Part shown: positions 45,693 to 54,905 of the stretch, in pieces
How positions within the stretch are numbered: position 1 is the stretch's first letter
How the letters are laid out: every line of letters begins with the position of its first letter
DNA from: Symsagittifera roscoffensis
Taxonomy: Eukaryota > Xenacoelomorpha > Acoela > Convolutidae
Direction of reading: 5' to 3'
Assembly: GCF_963678635.1 (NCBI RefSeq)
Contig: NC_087070.1
Span: 38,638,600-38,702,599, forward strand
DNA length: 64,000 nucleotides
The notes under the pieces: generated by a model
Seen by the model: only the letters and a program-made list of their open reading frames with translations
Databases searched by the model: none
Told to the model about the DNA's origin: nothing
Translations under genes and position numbers: made by a program

Positions 45693-46708
45693 CGTGGGCT
45701 AAAAAAATGATTATTTTGAGACTGAAAAGCGGTGGTATGGGGTTGTTCAATAATTTGTTCATAAGTATTATCATCTTGTGACTGGTGTGTCATTATATGT
45801 TGGATGGGACTTTGTGATGTGGTGAGTCGAAAATTTGGATTATGTGTGATGGCTAAATTTCGAAAATTTCGTGGGACTAGGGATAGTGGATGGTTATTTG
45901 GTAGGGTTGGTAATTGTGGTGCCGTTGGCGTTATGTCTACATTGTTATGTTCTTCGTCGTATGTATTTTGTCGTGTTGTTATTTTTGTGTTATATTCTTT
46001 TATTTGTGCGTCTAAAAGAATTTTGTTTATAGATGTAGAAAAGATTCCAAAAAATCCTGCAAAGAGTATGCGTGCTACGCTTGCTTGTCTGTTTACTTGT
46101 GTGTGTATAGCACATGTGTTGTAGATTCCTTTTAAAAGTGAGAAAAGAAATCCAATAAAGTTAAACATTGCGTATAAAATAGTCAATTTTTCTAAGATGT
46201 AGTAGGGCCATCCTAGAAAATCGAGGATCTCATTTTTGAGTGTAACAAAGCTAAAAATGTTAATTGGTGATATATCTTGGGGACGGTATTTTTCACCGTT
46301 TAGATATATATAATCTTTAATGTCTTTAAAATATCCGCTATAGTCTTGCGTGTAGATATCGGCAAATCCTGCGGTTTCTGCAAGTTTGCGTAAATTTTGG
46401 TCTATTGATTGTCTTTGTATAGTGTCCATTTGTGTTAATAATTCTTGGAATTGTTGTGTTCTAATGTGATGTTGAATATCTGATTTTGAATAGATTCCTA
46501 TTGATTGTAAGTCTATATTTGGGTTTCGAGCAATAGCGCGAATGCTTTCTGGTGAAAATTTTTTGAGTGATTGCATTAATGTGGGATATGGAGTGAGAAG
46601 ATAATATTTATTTTCATCAGGGTTTAGTTGTACTACATTGTGGCTGTTTTCTGATCCACATGGGACTGCGGTATCCCAGAAATAGGTTCTTCGTGAAAGT
46701 GTATCCAC
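45689..46708 (-). CDS. Membrane ORF of element C (339 aa)
   Basis: It has one strong and one weaker hydrophobic segment (ILYAMFNFIGFLFSLL near 46160 and ILFAGFFGIFSTSINKILL near 46030), followed by a Pro/Gln/Asn-rich cytoplasmic-like tail. An N-terminal helical region (SPESIRAIARNPNIDLQSIG) precedes them. Position right after the env-like ORF suits the membrane-anchor part of an envelope system. Its stop overlaps the next start as ATGA (45692-45689). Confidence 0.55.
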   Translation of the reverse strand: MDTLSRRTYFWDTAVPCGSENSHNVVQLNPDENKYYLLTPYPTLMQSLKKFSPESIRAIARNPNIDLQSIGIYSKSDIQHHIRTQQFQELLTQMDTIQRQSIDQNLRKLAETAGFADIYTQDYSGYFKDIKDYIYLNGEKYRPQDISPINIFSFVTLKNEILDFLGWPYYILEKLTILYAMFNFIGFLFSLLKGIYNTCAIHTQVNRQASVARILFAGFFGIFSTSINKILLDAQIKEYNTKITTRQNTYDEEHNNVDITPTAPQLPTLPNNHPLSLVPRNFRNLAITHNPNFRLTTSQSPIQHIMTHQSQDDNTYEQIIEQPHTTAFQSQNNHFFSPR

Positions 46709-46864
46709 GAAATGTACTTTATTCTTATAAAAGATAGGGATTCTTTTATAACATCGTTTATCTTCAAAAACGTATAGTGGTGATACTTTTTTAGTACAAG
46801 TATAAAACCATAAGATGTTTCCTTCATAGTCTAAAAAATTTGATCTATTTCCAGATAATAAGTA

Positions 46865-48307
46865 TCATGCATAGGGTATTTTTAACACTGCTAGTGCAAG
46901 TGATTGTAATATTTGTGTTCGTTCTAATTCGCATAGTTGGTGTAGTGTTTCTAATTCGGAGAGTGACATTTCTTGAAAAATTCGGCTAATTGTATAATCT
47001 AGTTTCATATCTAAATGAATATCATAGTGGATATTACCGAAATATGTAGTATTCATTAGTGATAATTCTTGTAAGCGTGTGCTTCTGGTGTCATGGGGTT
47101 TTAGATGTCCACCAGGTTGTCCGTTGCTTTTTTCAAAATTAACTGGTATATAGGATGTTCCTTCGTTTAGAGGATGACCTGTGGCATATGGGTCGATTTT
47201 TACTTTTCCAGTGGTCATGTCGAATCCTTTTTCGTATTCAACTAATATTTCAGAGTATTGTGTTCTGTGAAGTGGATTTCTGTATTTACATGCAAGTTCT
47301 GTTTCTTGATATATTTGAAAACGTGTCAATTTATTTTCTATATTGTCTATGTTTCTAAAATTAGAACTTAGTTTTCGTGATGGATGGACTTGTTCATATG
47401 GAATTGATTGTATAAAATATTTTTCGTGAAATTTTATCATACGAGCGTGTATTTTTGCTACTTGAAATGTTGTACATGTATCTTCGGGGAACCAAACAAT
47501 TGTTGCTTGCGTTCTCGTTGTAGGGTCGCAATAACCTTGATCATTTTTACAAGGTAATCGGATTCCTTGATAGATCATTGTATTATCTGATAAATCTCGT
47601 GTTAGTTGTATTTTTTCGAGTTGTATTTTCCAATCGAAAAACATTATTTCTTGGTATCCTTTATTTTTTGTGTCTGCTTTGCAGTTTGATGGGTCATTTA
47701 TACCAATGTGTGGTATCCAATGTTTATCGTGTAGGTCATAGGTTAATCGTCCGTGTGCGCCGTTATACGGGTATTTTTCGTCTAGTTTTATATGTCCTTG
47801 GTGTCTTTCAAGTTGTGATTGATGTACAGAGTCTGAAAAAACTTGAAAATTAACTAACTTTCTTTGGGAGTTCTTATTTCGTGTGATGTTTAGTCTAAGT
47901 AATTCATTTTTACAATCGTCGGGATTGAGATGTAAAAGACGTTCTATATTACTTTGATAGAATGATTCATGGTCAAGTCGGTTTTTGTTTCCGTTCGAGA
48001 CTTGTGAACAATGTACTTTCTTTTCGGAAAATGTTGCTGTGAATTTATAACCTGTAACTGTTGTTGCTCGGGCTTTTGAATAGAGTGTTGCTATTACATC
48101 TGTGGTTTCTATAGCTTGTGGTTCTGTTTCACATTGTGATACTTGATTTATTGCATATTTATGTAGTGTTTTTTGTTCATTTTCTTCACAATCGTAATGT
48201 GTTACTAGTAAATCTTGTGGTCCTGTACGAGGGGAAGGGTTTATGTTTTGATTTGAGATTACTAGAAAAAGGAGTTGGAGAAAAATTAATAATTTTAGAA
48301 TATACAT
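46865..48307 (-). CDS. env-like secreted/ectodomain ORF of element C (480 aa)
   Basis: The start MYILKLLIFLQLLFLVIS is a clear signal peptide, so the product enters the secretory pathway. The ectodomain has spaced Cys residues (HYDCEENE, VSQCETEP, KVHCSQVSNG, NPDDCKNE, DPSNCKAD, RLPCKNDQGYCDP, PEDTCTTF, ELACKYRN) and N-glycosylation sequons such as NIT and NTT. The opening pattern of paired Cys after a short N-terminus resembles glycoproteins of chuvirus-like env genes carried by some invertebrate retroelements; that link is a guess. The position after pol fits env. Confidence 0.6.
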   Translation of the reverse strand: MYILKLLIFLQLLFLVISNQNINPSPRTGPQDLLVTHYDCEENEQKTLHKYAINQVSQCETEPQAIETTDVIATLYSKARATTVTGYKFTATFSEKKVHCSQVSNGNKNRLDHESFYQSNIERLLHLNPDDCKNELLRLNITRNKNSQRKLVNFQVFSDSVHQSQLERHQGHIKLDEKYPYNGAHGRLTYDLHDKHWIPHIGINDPSNCKADTKNKGYQEIMFFDWKIQLEKIQLTRDLSDNTMIYQGIRLPCKNDQGYCDPTTRTQATIVWFPEDTCTTFQVAKIHARMIKFHEKYFIQSIPYEQVHPSRKLSSNFRNIDNIENKLTRFQIYQETELACKYRNPLHRTQYSEILVEYEKGFDMTTGKVKIDPYATGHPLNEGTSYIPVNFEKSNGQPGGHLKPHDTRSTRLQELSLMNTTYFGNIHYDIHLDMKLDYTISRIFQEMSLSELETLHQLCELERTQILQSLALAVLKIPYA

Positions 48308-49430
48308 GTGTATGATAATCCTGAGTATGGATTATAAAATGTAATGTAGCCAATTGTGTTTTTGGTATATCTGTCGTATTTGTATATTACTTCAGTAGTT
48401 ATAAACGGTGGTGGTAGTGATTGAGCTGTTATGTTAGGTGGATTTAATGGGTAGGGATGTTGGGTAATATTATTTAACTTAACTGTGATTTCAAACTTTA
48501 ATTGTAAACTGTTTTGTTGGAGTATTTGAATATTGTGATCACGGATATCGTTGTGAATATCTTGGCGATATTGTAATCTATTAAGTGCCCAGTTATGAAG
48601 GCGGTTACTTTCTTGATGTTGTCCAAATAATGGTGGAGGTGCTGTAAATGTATTCCAATCTAGTCTTAAAGGAATATTTATTGATGATTGTTCTCGATAT
48701 CTGGCGTCGAGATTATTTGGAAAATTTAAGTTAAAGGGTGGTGGTGAAATCTTGCTTATTGATGGTGTTGATGGTAGTGATAATGTTTCTGGTAGTGATG
48801 AGGATGTTGTTGTGTCCGTAGAAATATCTATGGGGTCATTGACTAAATTTGGTTCACCTTGTGTAAATGAATGTGTAGTCCAATATGGAAATCGTGATGT
48901 TTGGTTTGTGGGGTTGAAAGGATTTTCACGTATTTGCTCAGATGTTGGTGTTGAACCTAAGTAATCTGATGGTAGGCTTGAGGTGCTACGTTGTGAAAGA
49001 AGCGTAGGGGTTTCTGGTAATATACCCATGGGGTTTTCTGGAGTGTTTTGTGATGGGGATTGAGGTATATCAAAATGAACTCGGGGAGTTTGAAAATTTC
49101 TGTTTCGTCGAGGATGTATAATTTGTCTATTTATTTCGACTGTATTTTGGTTTTGACTAGAATTTCTTATTCTATTTAGTTCTTGTGGTAGTGTTGGGTA
49201 TAGGTTATATGTTGGTTCGCTTAAAGGTGCTTGTCGTTGAACTGGTTCTAGTGGTTCTGATAAACGAGCATGTCGTTCTTCAAAAGTGTATGGATTGTCT
49301 TGAAAAGAAATTCGTGTAGATGTTTGAGGATTTTGAGTAGTTGAAGGTGGTGTTTGGTTATCTTGGGATGATGTCGGTGAAGACTGATTCTGTGACTGTT
49401 GGGTAGCAATTTTTGATGGATTTTTGAATT
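48295..49430 (-). CDS. Pro/Ser/Asn-rich ORF of element C
   Basis: The frame is open from about 49430; the first useful ATG is at 49029 (MGILPETPTLLSQRSTSS), giving 244 aa. The N-terminal part is low-complexity and the C-terminal half more ordered (HNWALNRLQYRQDIHNDIRD). The end overlaps the next ORF's start by 13 bp. The open frame upstream of the ATG suggests a spliced or alternative start. No family is recognised. Confidence 0.55.
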
Positions 49431-49436
49431 GTTACT

Positions 49437-49625
49437 TTAGTGGGAAGGTTTATGTTTATTATAATATTCTTCCAAAAAAATAATTAGAAAAATTGTTGCT
49501 AGGGCAAATGTGAAGATTGCTTTCTTTATACATTTACATATTGTCAAAATGAGGGATGATAAAAATGTTATGAAAATTACAAACAATAAAAAAATATCGG
49601 TTCTACTGAAAATTGTTCGTATCAT
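49437..49625 (-). CDS. 62-aa hydrophobic ORF of element C
   Basis: It begins MIRTIFSRTDIFLLFVIFIT and has two likely membrane spans separated by CKCIKK, with a polar tail EEYYNKHKPSH. Its start is coupled by an ATGA overlap to the 76-aa ORF. No family is recognised. Confidence 0.45.
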   Translation of the reverse strand: MIRTIFSRTDIFLLFVIFITFLSSLILTICKCIKKAIFTFALATIFLIIFLEEYYNKHKPSH

Positions 49626-49852
49626 TTAGACAAGTTATATAAATCGTACCTGTGGATATAATCAAGGGTTTTGGAAAGTTGGAGGAATAGTTCGAGTATA
49701 GTGTAGAAAATTAAAAAAATGTTACAAAAAATGATTAGGATTATTAGAAAAGATTCAAGTATATCAAAAAGAAATATTATAAAGGTTTCAAGTATTGTAA
49801 AAAAATGTTTAAGATTTATGAGTATTTGAGTAACTGATTGAGAGAAGAGCAT
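49622..49852 (-). CDS. 76-aa hydrophobic ORF of element C
   Basis: It begins MLFSQSVTQILINLKHFF and is almost entirely Ile/Leu/Phe/Val, with two or three possible membrane spans, ending with a short polar tail. Its stop overlaps the next ORF's start as ATGA (49625-49622). No family is recognised. It resembles small viral membrane proteins only in size and hydrophobicity. Confidence 0.45.
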   Translation of the reverse strand: MLFSQSVTQILINLKHFFTILETFIIFLFDILESFLIILIIFCNIFLIFYTILELFLQLSKTLDYIHRYDLYNLSK

Positions 49853-50450
49853 TTAAGAAATGATCTCTTGGTCGAATATTTTTTGCTGTTTGAGGCGATT
49901 TTCAAGTGTGGTCGGATTATTTATTAGTTTTTTGACAAGTGGGTTGAGTTTTGTAAAAAATTGTTGGGGGCAATTTTCATGGTGACTGGGAGGTCGTCTT
50001 TTTCTTTATTTTTGTTTGTCAAATGATCCGGGGTATGGTGAGATTTTTATACTTTAGGCTAATTAAAATGTTCATTTTGTTACTTTAGGCTAAGTTAACA
50101 AATTTGTTTTGGGGGTATTCGTGGTCTGAGTTGGGGAAATATTGTTGATCTTTGGGTTATTAGATAAGGGAGGGGTATGGTATTATGGTGATATTTATTT
50201 TAGTTGTCAAGTTGGAGTGGTTTGCTTATTTTTGACCTGGAGGTCGTAAAGTTATAGTTATAGATGTGCCTGGAGTTCTATATGATTCGTCTAATTGGTC
50301 TTAGTTTGAATTAGAGAAAGTGACGGATTGGATGAATCCTATTGGTCTATTTTGAACTAGAATTATTGCGTACTTTTCAGCATGTTATTTTGAAAAATGT
50401 AAATGAAAAATGTTTCGGAGGTTTCAAGATTGTGAAGTATAATGTTAAAA
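49853..50450. other. Non-coding gap between pol and the small ORFs in element C
   Basis: About 600 bp with no ORF of note. On the element strand it would be leader for the downstream genes. Env-type genes of retroelements are normally expressed from spliced RNA, so a splice acceptor may lie here, but I did not identify one. Confidence 0.4.
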
Positions 50451-53400
50451 TTACTTTTGAAATTCCACTTTCTTTAAAATTTTAGATTGGGGGATGAATA
50501 TTTTATAGTTTTTACGTGGTTGATTTCGGAGTCTTGTTGTTTTTCTATTTTCTGATTTGTCGATTTGTTCTTGGGGTATTATTTGTTTGGTCATTTTTCT
50601 ATTTTTTCTTTGTTTTGGGGATTCTTTATGGTTTTGTGTATTGTTTTTGGTGGCGGTTGGTTTTGTGTTTTGATTTTCGGTGGGGTTATCATTTTGTTCT
50701 GTGTTTTTCAGATGTGGTTCATTTTGAATGATTTTTAATCCTGTGAAAGAATATAATTGAGTTAATTCGCGGAGTGCGTATTCTTTTGGGTAATAAGGTA
50801 ATAGGTTGTTTCGATGTTGAACGATTTCTTTTTTGTTTGAGTCGGTAATTTTATATGTGACATCAGTGGGTTTTGCAATTATTTGGTATGGTCCTTTTCG
50901 AAGGGGTTGTAATTTTTTAGAAATTCCTTTTTGAGTATTAAAATTAGGTATTAAAACAAATGTTCCAATTTTTAATTCGGAGGCTGGTGTAAAACGTGAA
51001 TTGATTTGTTCATTAATGTTTTGTCTTTGTAATAACTTTTTTGTTATTTTTTGATAAATTTCATTGTGTTTTTTATCTCTATTTAGAATCCATTCGGTGT
51101 GTGTACCGGAGGCTAGTTTAAGAATTTGTGGGTGATGAAAATGATCTTCATCGTGTGTATGTAAAGGTAGGTTATAACAAATTGAGTCTTTATTTGGTTG
51201 ACAATAACCTTGTGCGTTTTTATGAGAATTTGCTGTAAACATTATTGGTTTGCGTGGCTTTTGGTTAAAAACCATTTCGTATGGTGACATTCCTAAAGTT
51301 GTCGTTATTTGTGAATTATATGCTAAGGGAAATAATTTTACATCTGCTGACCATTCGGTATATTTTGTATCATTTCCGTTGATGATACATCTAAGATATT
51401 CTTGTAATGAACGGTTCATACCTTCGACTAAGCCGTTTGTCCAAGGTGCATGAGATGTACGTGGTTTGTGTTTAATGTTATATAAATGACATAGTGTGAT
51501 AATTTCATTATTTATGAATTCTGTACCGTTGTCTGTAACTAAAATTTCTGGTAGTCCGAATTTTGCTATCCAGTGTTCATAGAGTGTTGTGTAAGCGTAA
51601 TAAGCGTTACAATGTGGTACTGGGTTAAGTGCTACATAATGTGTAAATGCGTCAACAATTACCATAATGTAGGAGTTTCCTTCTGATGAGGGTGAAATTG
51701 GTCCTTTGGTATCAAATGAGATACGATGGTTAAAGTACAAGCTTTGTCCTTTAAAATCTTGTTTTTGTGCTATTTGTTTTTGATTTGGGTAAGGTTTATT
51801 TAGTTGACATACTATACAGTCATTGCATAGTACTTTTATCCAAATTGGTGCATTTGGAAAGTAAAAATTTTGTATAAAATTTGAATATGTTTTTTCTGAT
51901 CCAGAGTGTCCTTTAATATTTTGTGTATGTGAAATATTAAAAGCTATAAGAATCATACTTAAAGGGAGACATGGAACTGTAGATTCATTCAGGTTATACT
52001 CTAAAAGGTCTGTATTTTCGTTAATTGTTGTGTTGTTGAATTTGCGAAAGTATCGGAGGAGTGTTTTGTTTCCTAGAATGGTTGAATCTGCTTTGATAGG
52101 TTTAGTTTTATATTTGTGCCATGATTTCAGCTGTCGAATTACTGGGTCAAGGTTTTGATATTGTTTCAGTGTTGAAATTGTAATTATTTCTGTTGGGGGG
52201 AGAAAAATGTTTTCGATTTCTAATTTAGATAAGGGTATTGTATCAAGTGGGTCGTGAAGGTCAAAAACTTGATTTATTGTGTATTTTGAATCATTTGTTT
52301 GTGGTCCTGATAAATTTATTTTATCAGTTAAATCTTCTTTTTCAATTAGTGGAAAATGGTCTTTCTTAGGCGGGTGTTGTTTTGTTCGTTTTTGTTGGGT
52401 GTTATTTTTTATCCATTGAGAATATGGGATTGGTTTGAAAGTTGATGTTCCAAGTAAATCAACTTCATAATGATTATTTTGACAATCTAAATAAAGTGGG
52501 AAATGTTGTAGATTATTTATTTGTGATTGTTCAATATCAGTTTTTACTGCATATTTGCATTCCAATAGGGGTGATGTTTCGTTTTCTGCAAGGTAGAATT
52601 TTATGTTTTTGGGTATTTCAACTGTTGTTTTTCGTGTAAGTAATTCAGGTGGTGTATTTCGACTTAAGGTGTCTGGTAATGCAAGATTTTTTCCTGCAGT
52701 CCAAACTATATGTAAGTTTGGAAATTTCATTAGAATTAGTTGAAATCTGTAAACTCGGTGGTTTGGGTTAGATTTTTGTGTAAAGAGAAAGATGATTGGT
52801 TTATGGTCTGTGAATAGAACTGTTGGATGTTTTGATCCAAGTATCAGAAATTCATATTCTGTCAGTGTATATATTATGGCTGTACATTCTCTCATTAGAG
52901 TTGAGAGTCGTAGCTCTGCTTGAGTGAATAATCGAGAATTTGCTGATATGAGGTTCATTTTATTTGTACCATTATGTGATTGTAATAGTGCTGCACCGAT
53001 GCCAAAGTTCGAAGCATCGCACATTGCATAAAATGGTTGATTTGAATCTGGAATTGTGTTTGAAATTTGTTCAGTTAAAAGTTTCTTTATTTCTTCAAAT
53101 CGTGTTTGATGTTCTGTGTTCCATTCAAAATTATTTTGTTGTCTAAGGATGTTATAAAATGGTCGTAGATATAATTGCATTTTATAAACATATTTACTTA
53201 AAAAGTTTAACATTCCAAGAAATTCTTGGATTTTCTTTTTATTTGTTGGTGGTTGAAGTTTTTGAATAGCGTCAATGCGTGATTTCAATGGAGTGATTGT
53301 TTTTCTTTCTATATTATGTCCTAAGAATTTAACTCTTGTCAAAAAGAAGTGTGATTTATCGGGGGCGGCCTTCAGATTTTCGTTCTGAAGTATTTGGTGA

Positions 53401-54869
53401 TATTTTTCTAAAACATTGAACATCTCGTCTTTTGTTTGTGATTGCATAAAAACATCGTCTAAATAGGTGATTGCGTTTTTCTTGAGTATCAGTGGTCTAA
53501 AAATTTTGCTCATAAAAGCTGAAAATGCTGCTGGTCCTATGGATATTCCATAGAATAAGCGGTTGAATTCATATTGTTGGTTTCCGATAACAAATTGTGT
53601 TAAACGTCGTGATTTTTCATCTAGTGGCATTTGATTGTATGCACTATTCATATCGGCGGTTGTAAAGTATTTGCCGTTTATTTTTGTTAAAATAACTTGT
53701 ATTGGTTCAATGGGCCAATTACATTTTGATTCATCTATGAGTGAATTGAGGTATCTAGCATCGAGAACGATTTTTAATGATTCTCCTTTAGCTAGAATGA
53801 TAACGGGGTTGATAAATGTGTTGCCTTTTGGTTGTTCTTCTTTATTAACTGGTGATATAATGTTGTATTGTTCTAAAATATCAAGTAATCTGTTCACTTT
53901 ATCATGTAAGTGAATTGGTACTTTACTTGCTCTCTGTTTTTTGAAAACTGCGTCTGGTTTTAACGGGAGATGTAGTGATGAACTGATTTTTCCAACATCG
54001 AATTTTGATGTTGCATAGACTGATGAATATTTAATTAGCTGTTTGGCTAATTTTTCGAATTCGTCTTGTGTTATTTGTGAATGTTGGAAATTAAAAATTG
54101 TTAAAAATTTTTGTTGGTCCTCTGTGTAGTTACTTATGTTGAATGTAGGTTTGAAATATGGAGTTTTTGTGAAATAATCCGTATTTCTGTTTTCGTTACT
54201 TATTATATTATTTATAGATAATTCTTCATTAAGAATTGTAGATTGGCATATATCTAGTAGTTGGAGTATATTATTTACGCGATAGGCTTTTTCGTGTATT
54301 GGTGATATTGTAGCGTTGGTTTCACAATATCCTAAAAGTCCTAAAGGTAATGTTACTTGGTAAGGTGTGTTGTTATAGACATGTAAGGAAATGATATCGG
54401 AATTCGAATTTTTCAAATATTTTATGGATGAGATTGTGATTTTGAAAAATTTGTGAATAGGTTTGAATTCAAATTCTGACATATAAAATTTTTGTTTGTT
54501 TTGTTCTTTATCATATTGGTGAACTTGTTTGATTGAAAAATTATAGATATTTCCTGATAGTGGTTTTAGGTGTTTTCTTTGTTGGTTAAATATCGGGTAG
54601 AATTTTGAAAAGAATGGTGGTTGTTTATTTAATCTTTGAAAAAATGTTAAGGATGTTTCTTTTGTTTTTGTATATTTATCTTTGATTAATATTTTACTAT
54701 TTAGTATGTTAATTGTTGGTATATACTTCGAAATAAATGGTATTCCAATGATATTATATTTAATGTCAGTGATATGGAATATTTGTTTAAATGGCTTATT
54801 TAAAATTTTGCTTTGTTCCATTGTTCTGGTGGGGAGGAGAAATAATTGGATTTTTCCGTAGTTTATCAA
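50451..54869 (-). CDS. pol: pol ORF of element C (RT, RNase H, integrase; 1472 aa)
   Basis: Reverse transcriptase lies at about residues 335-530, with VLDARYLNSLID, ADMNSAYNQMPLDE, NRLFYGISIGPAAFSAFM and AITYLDDVF (YLDD near residue 468). RNase H lies at about 610-720 (MCDASNFGIGAALLQ, RECTAIIYTL, FTDHKPIIF). The integrase zinc domain is at about 985-1025 (HSGSEKTYSNF, CNDCIVCQLNKP). The DDE core has Asp near 1052 (DTKGPISP), Asp near 1113 (VTDNGTEF) and Glu near 1148 (GLVEGMNRSL). A GPYQII module lies near 1320. The order RT-RH-IN defines Ty3/gypsy. All catalytic motifs look present. Confidence 0.93.
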   Translation of the reverse strand: MINYGKIQLFLLPTRTMEQSKILNKPFKQIFHITDIKYNIIGIPFISKYIPTINILNSKILIKDKYTKTKETSLTFFQRLNKQPPFFSKFYPIFNQQRKHLKPLSGNIYNFSIKQVHQYDKEQNKQKFYMSEFEFKPIHKFFKITISSIKYLKNSNSDIISLHVYNNTPYQVTLPLGLLGYCETNATISPIHEKAYRVNNILQLLDICQSTILNEELSINNIISNENRNTDYFTKTPYFKPTFNISNYTEDQQKFLTIFNFQHSQITQDEFEKLAKQLIKYSSVYATSKFDVGKISSSLHLPLKPDAVFKKQRASKVPIHLHDKVNRLLDILEQYNIISPVNKEEQPKGNTFINPVIILAKGESLKIVLDARYLNSLIDESKCNWPIEPIQVILTKINGKYFTTADMNSAYNQMPLDEKSRRLTQFVIGNQQYEFNRLFYGISIGPAAFSAFMSKIFRPLILKKNAITYLDDVFMQSQTKDEMFNVLEKYHQILQNENLKAAPDKSHFFLTRVKFLGHNIERKTITPLKSRIDAIQKLQPPTNKKKIQEFLGMLNFLSKYVYKMQLYLRPFYNILRQQNNFEWNTEHQTRFEEIKKLLTEQISNTIPDSNQPFYAMCDASNFGIGAALLQSHNGTNKMNLISANSRLFTQAELRLSTLMRECTAIIYTLTEYEFLILGSKHPTVLFTDHKPIIFLFTQKSNPNHRVYRFQLILMKFPNLHIVWTAGKNLALPDTLSRNTPPELLTRKTTVEIPKNIKFYLAENETSPLLECKYAVKTDIEQSQINNLQHFPLYLDCQNNHYEVDLLGTSTFKPIPYSQWIKNNTQQKRTKQHPPKKDHFPLIEKEDLTDKINLSGPQTNDSKYTINQVFDLHDPLDTIPLSKLEIENIFLPPTEIITISTLKQYQNLDPVIRQLKSWHKYKTKPIKADSTILGNKTLLRYFRKFNNTTINENTDLLEYNLNESTVPCLPLSMILIAFNISHTQNIKGHSGSEKTYSNFIQNFYFPNAPIWIKVLCNDCIVCQLNKPYPNQKQIAQKQDFKGQSLYFNHRISFDTKGPISPSSEGNSYIMVIVDAFTHYVALNPVPHCNAYYAYTTLYEHWIAKFGLPEILVTDNGTEFINNEIITLCHLYNIKHKPRTSHAPWTNGLVEGMNRSLQEYLRCIINGNDTKYTEWSADVKLFPLAYNSQITTTLGMSPYEMVFNQKPRKPIMFTANSHKNAQGYCQPNKDSICYNLPLHTHDEDHFHHPQILKLASGTHTEWILNRDKKHNEIYQKITKKLLQRQNINEQINSRFTPASELKIGTFVLIPNFNTQKGISKKLQPLRKGPYQIIAKPTDVTYKITDSNKKEIVQHRNNLLPYYPKEYALRELTQLYSFTGLKIIQNEPHLKNTEQNDNPTENQNTKPTATKNNTQNHKESPKQRKNRKMTKQIIPQEQIDKSENRKTTRLRNQPRKNYKIFIPQSKILKKVEFQK

Positions 54870-54905
54870 TGTTGATCCTTGTGCTGTTGCTAACTTACTG
54901 GAGGT

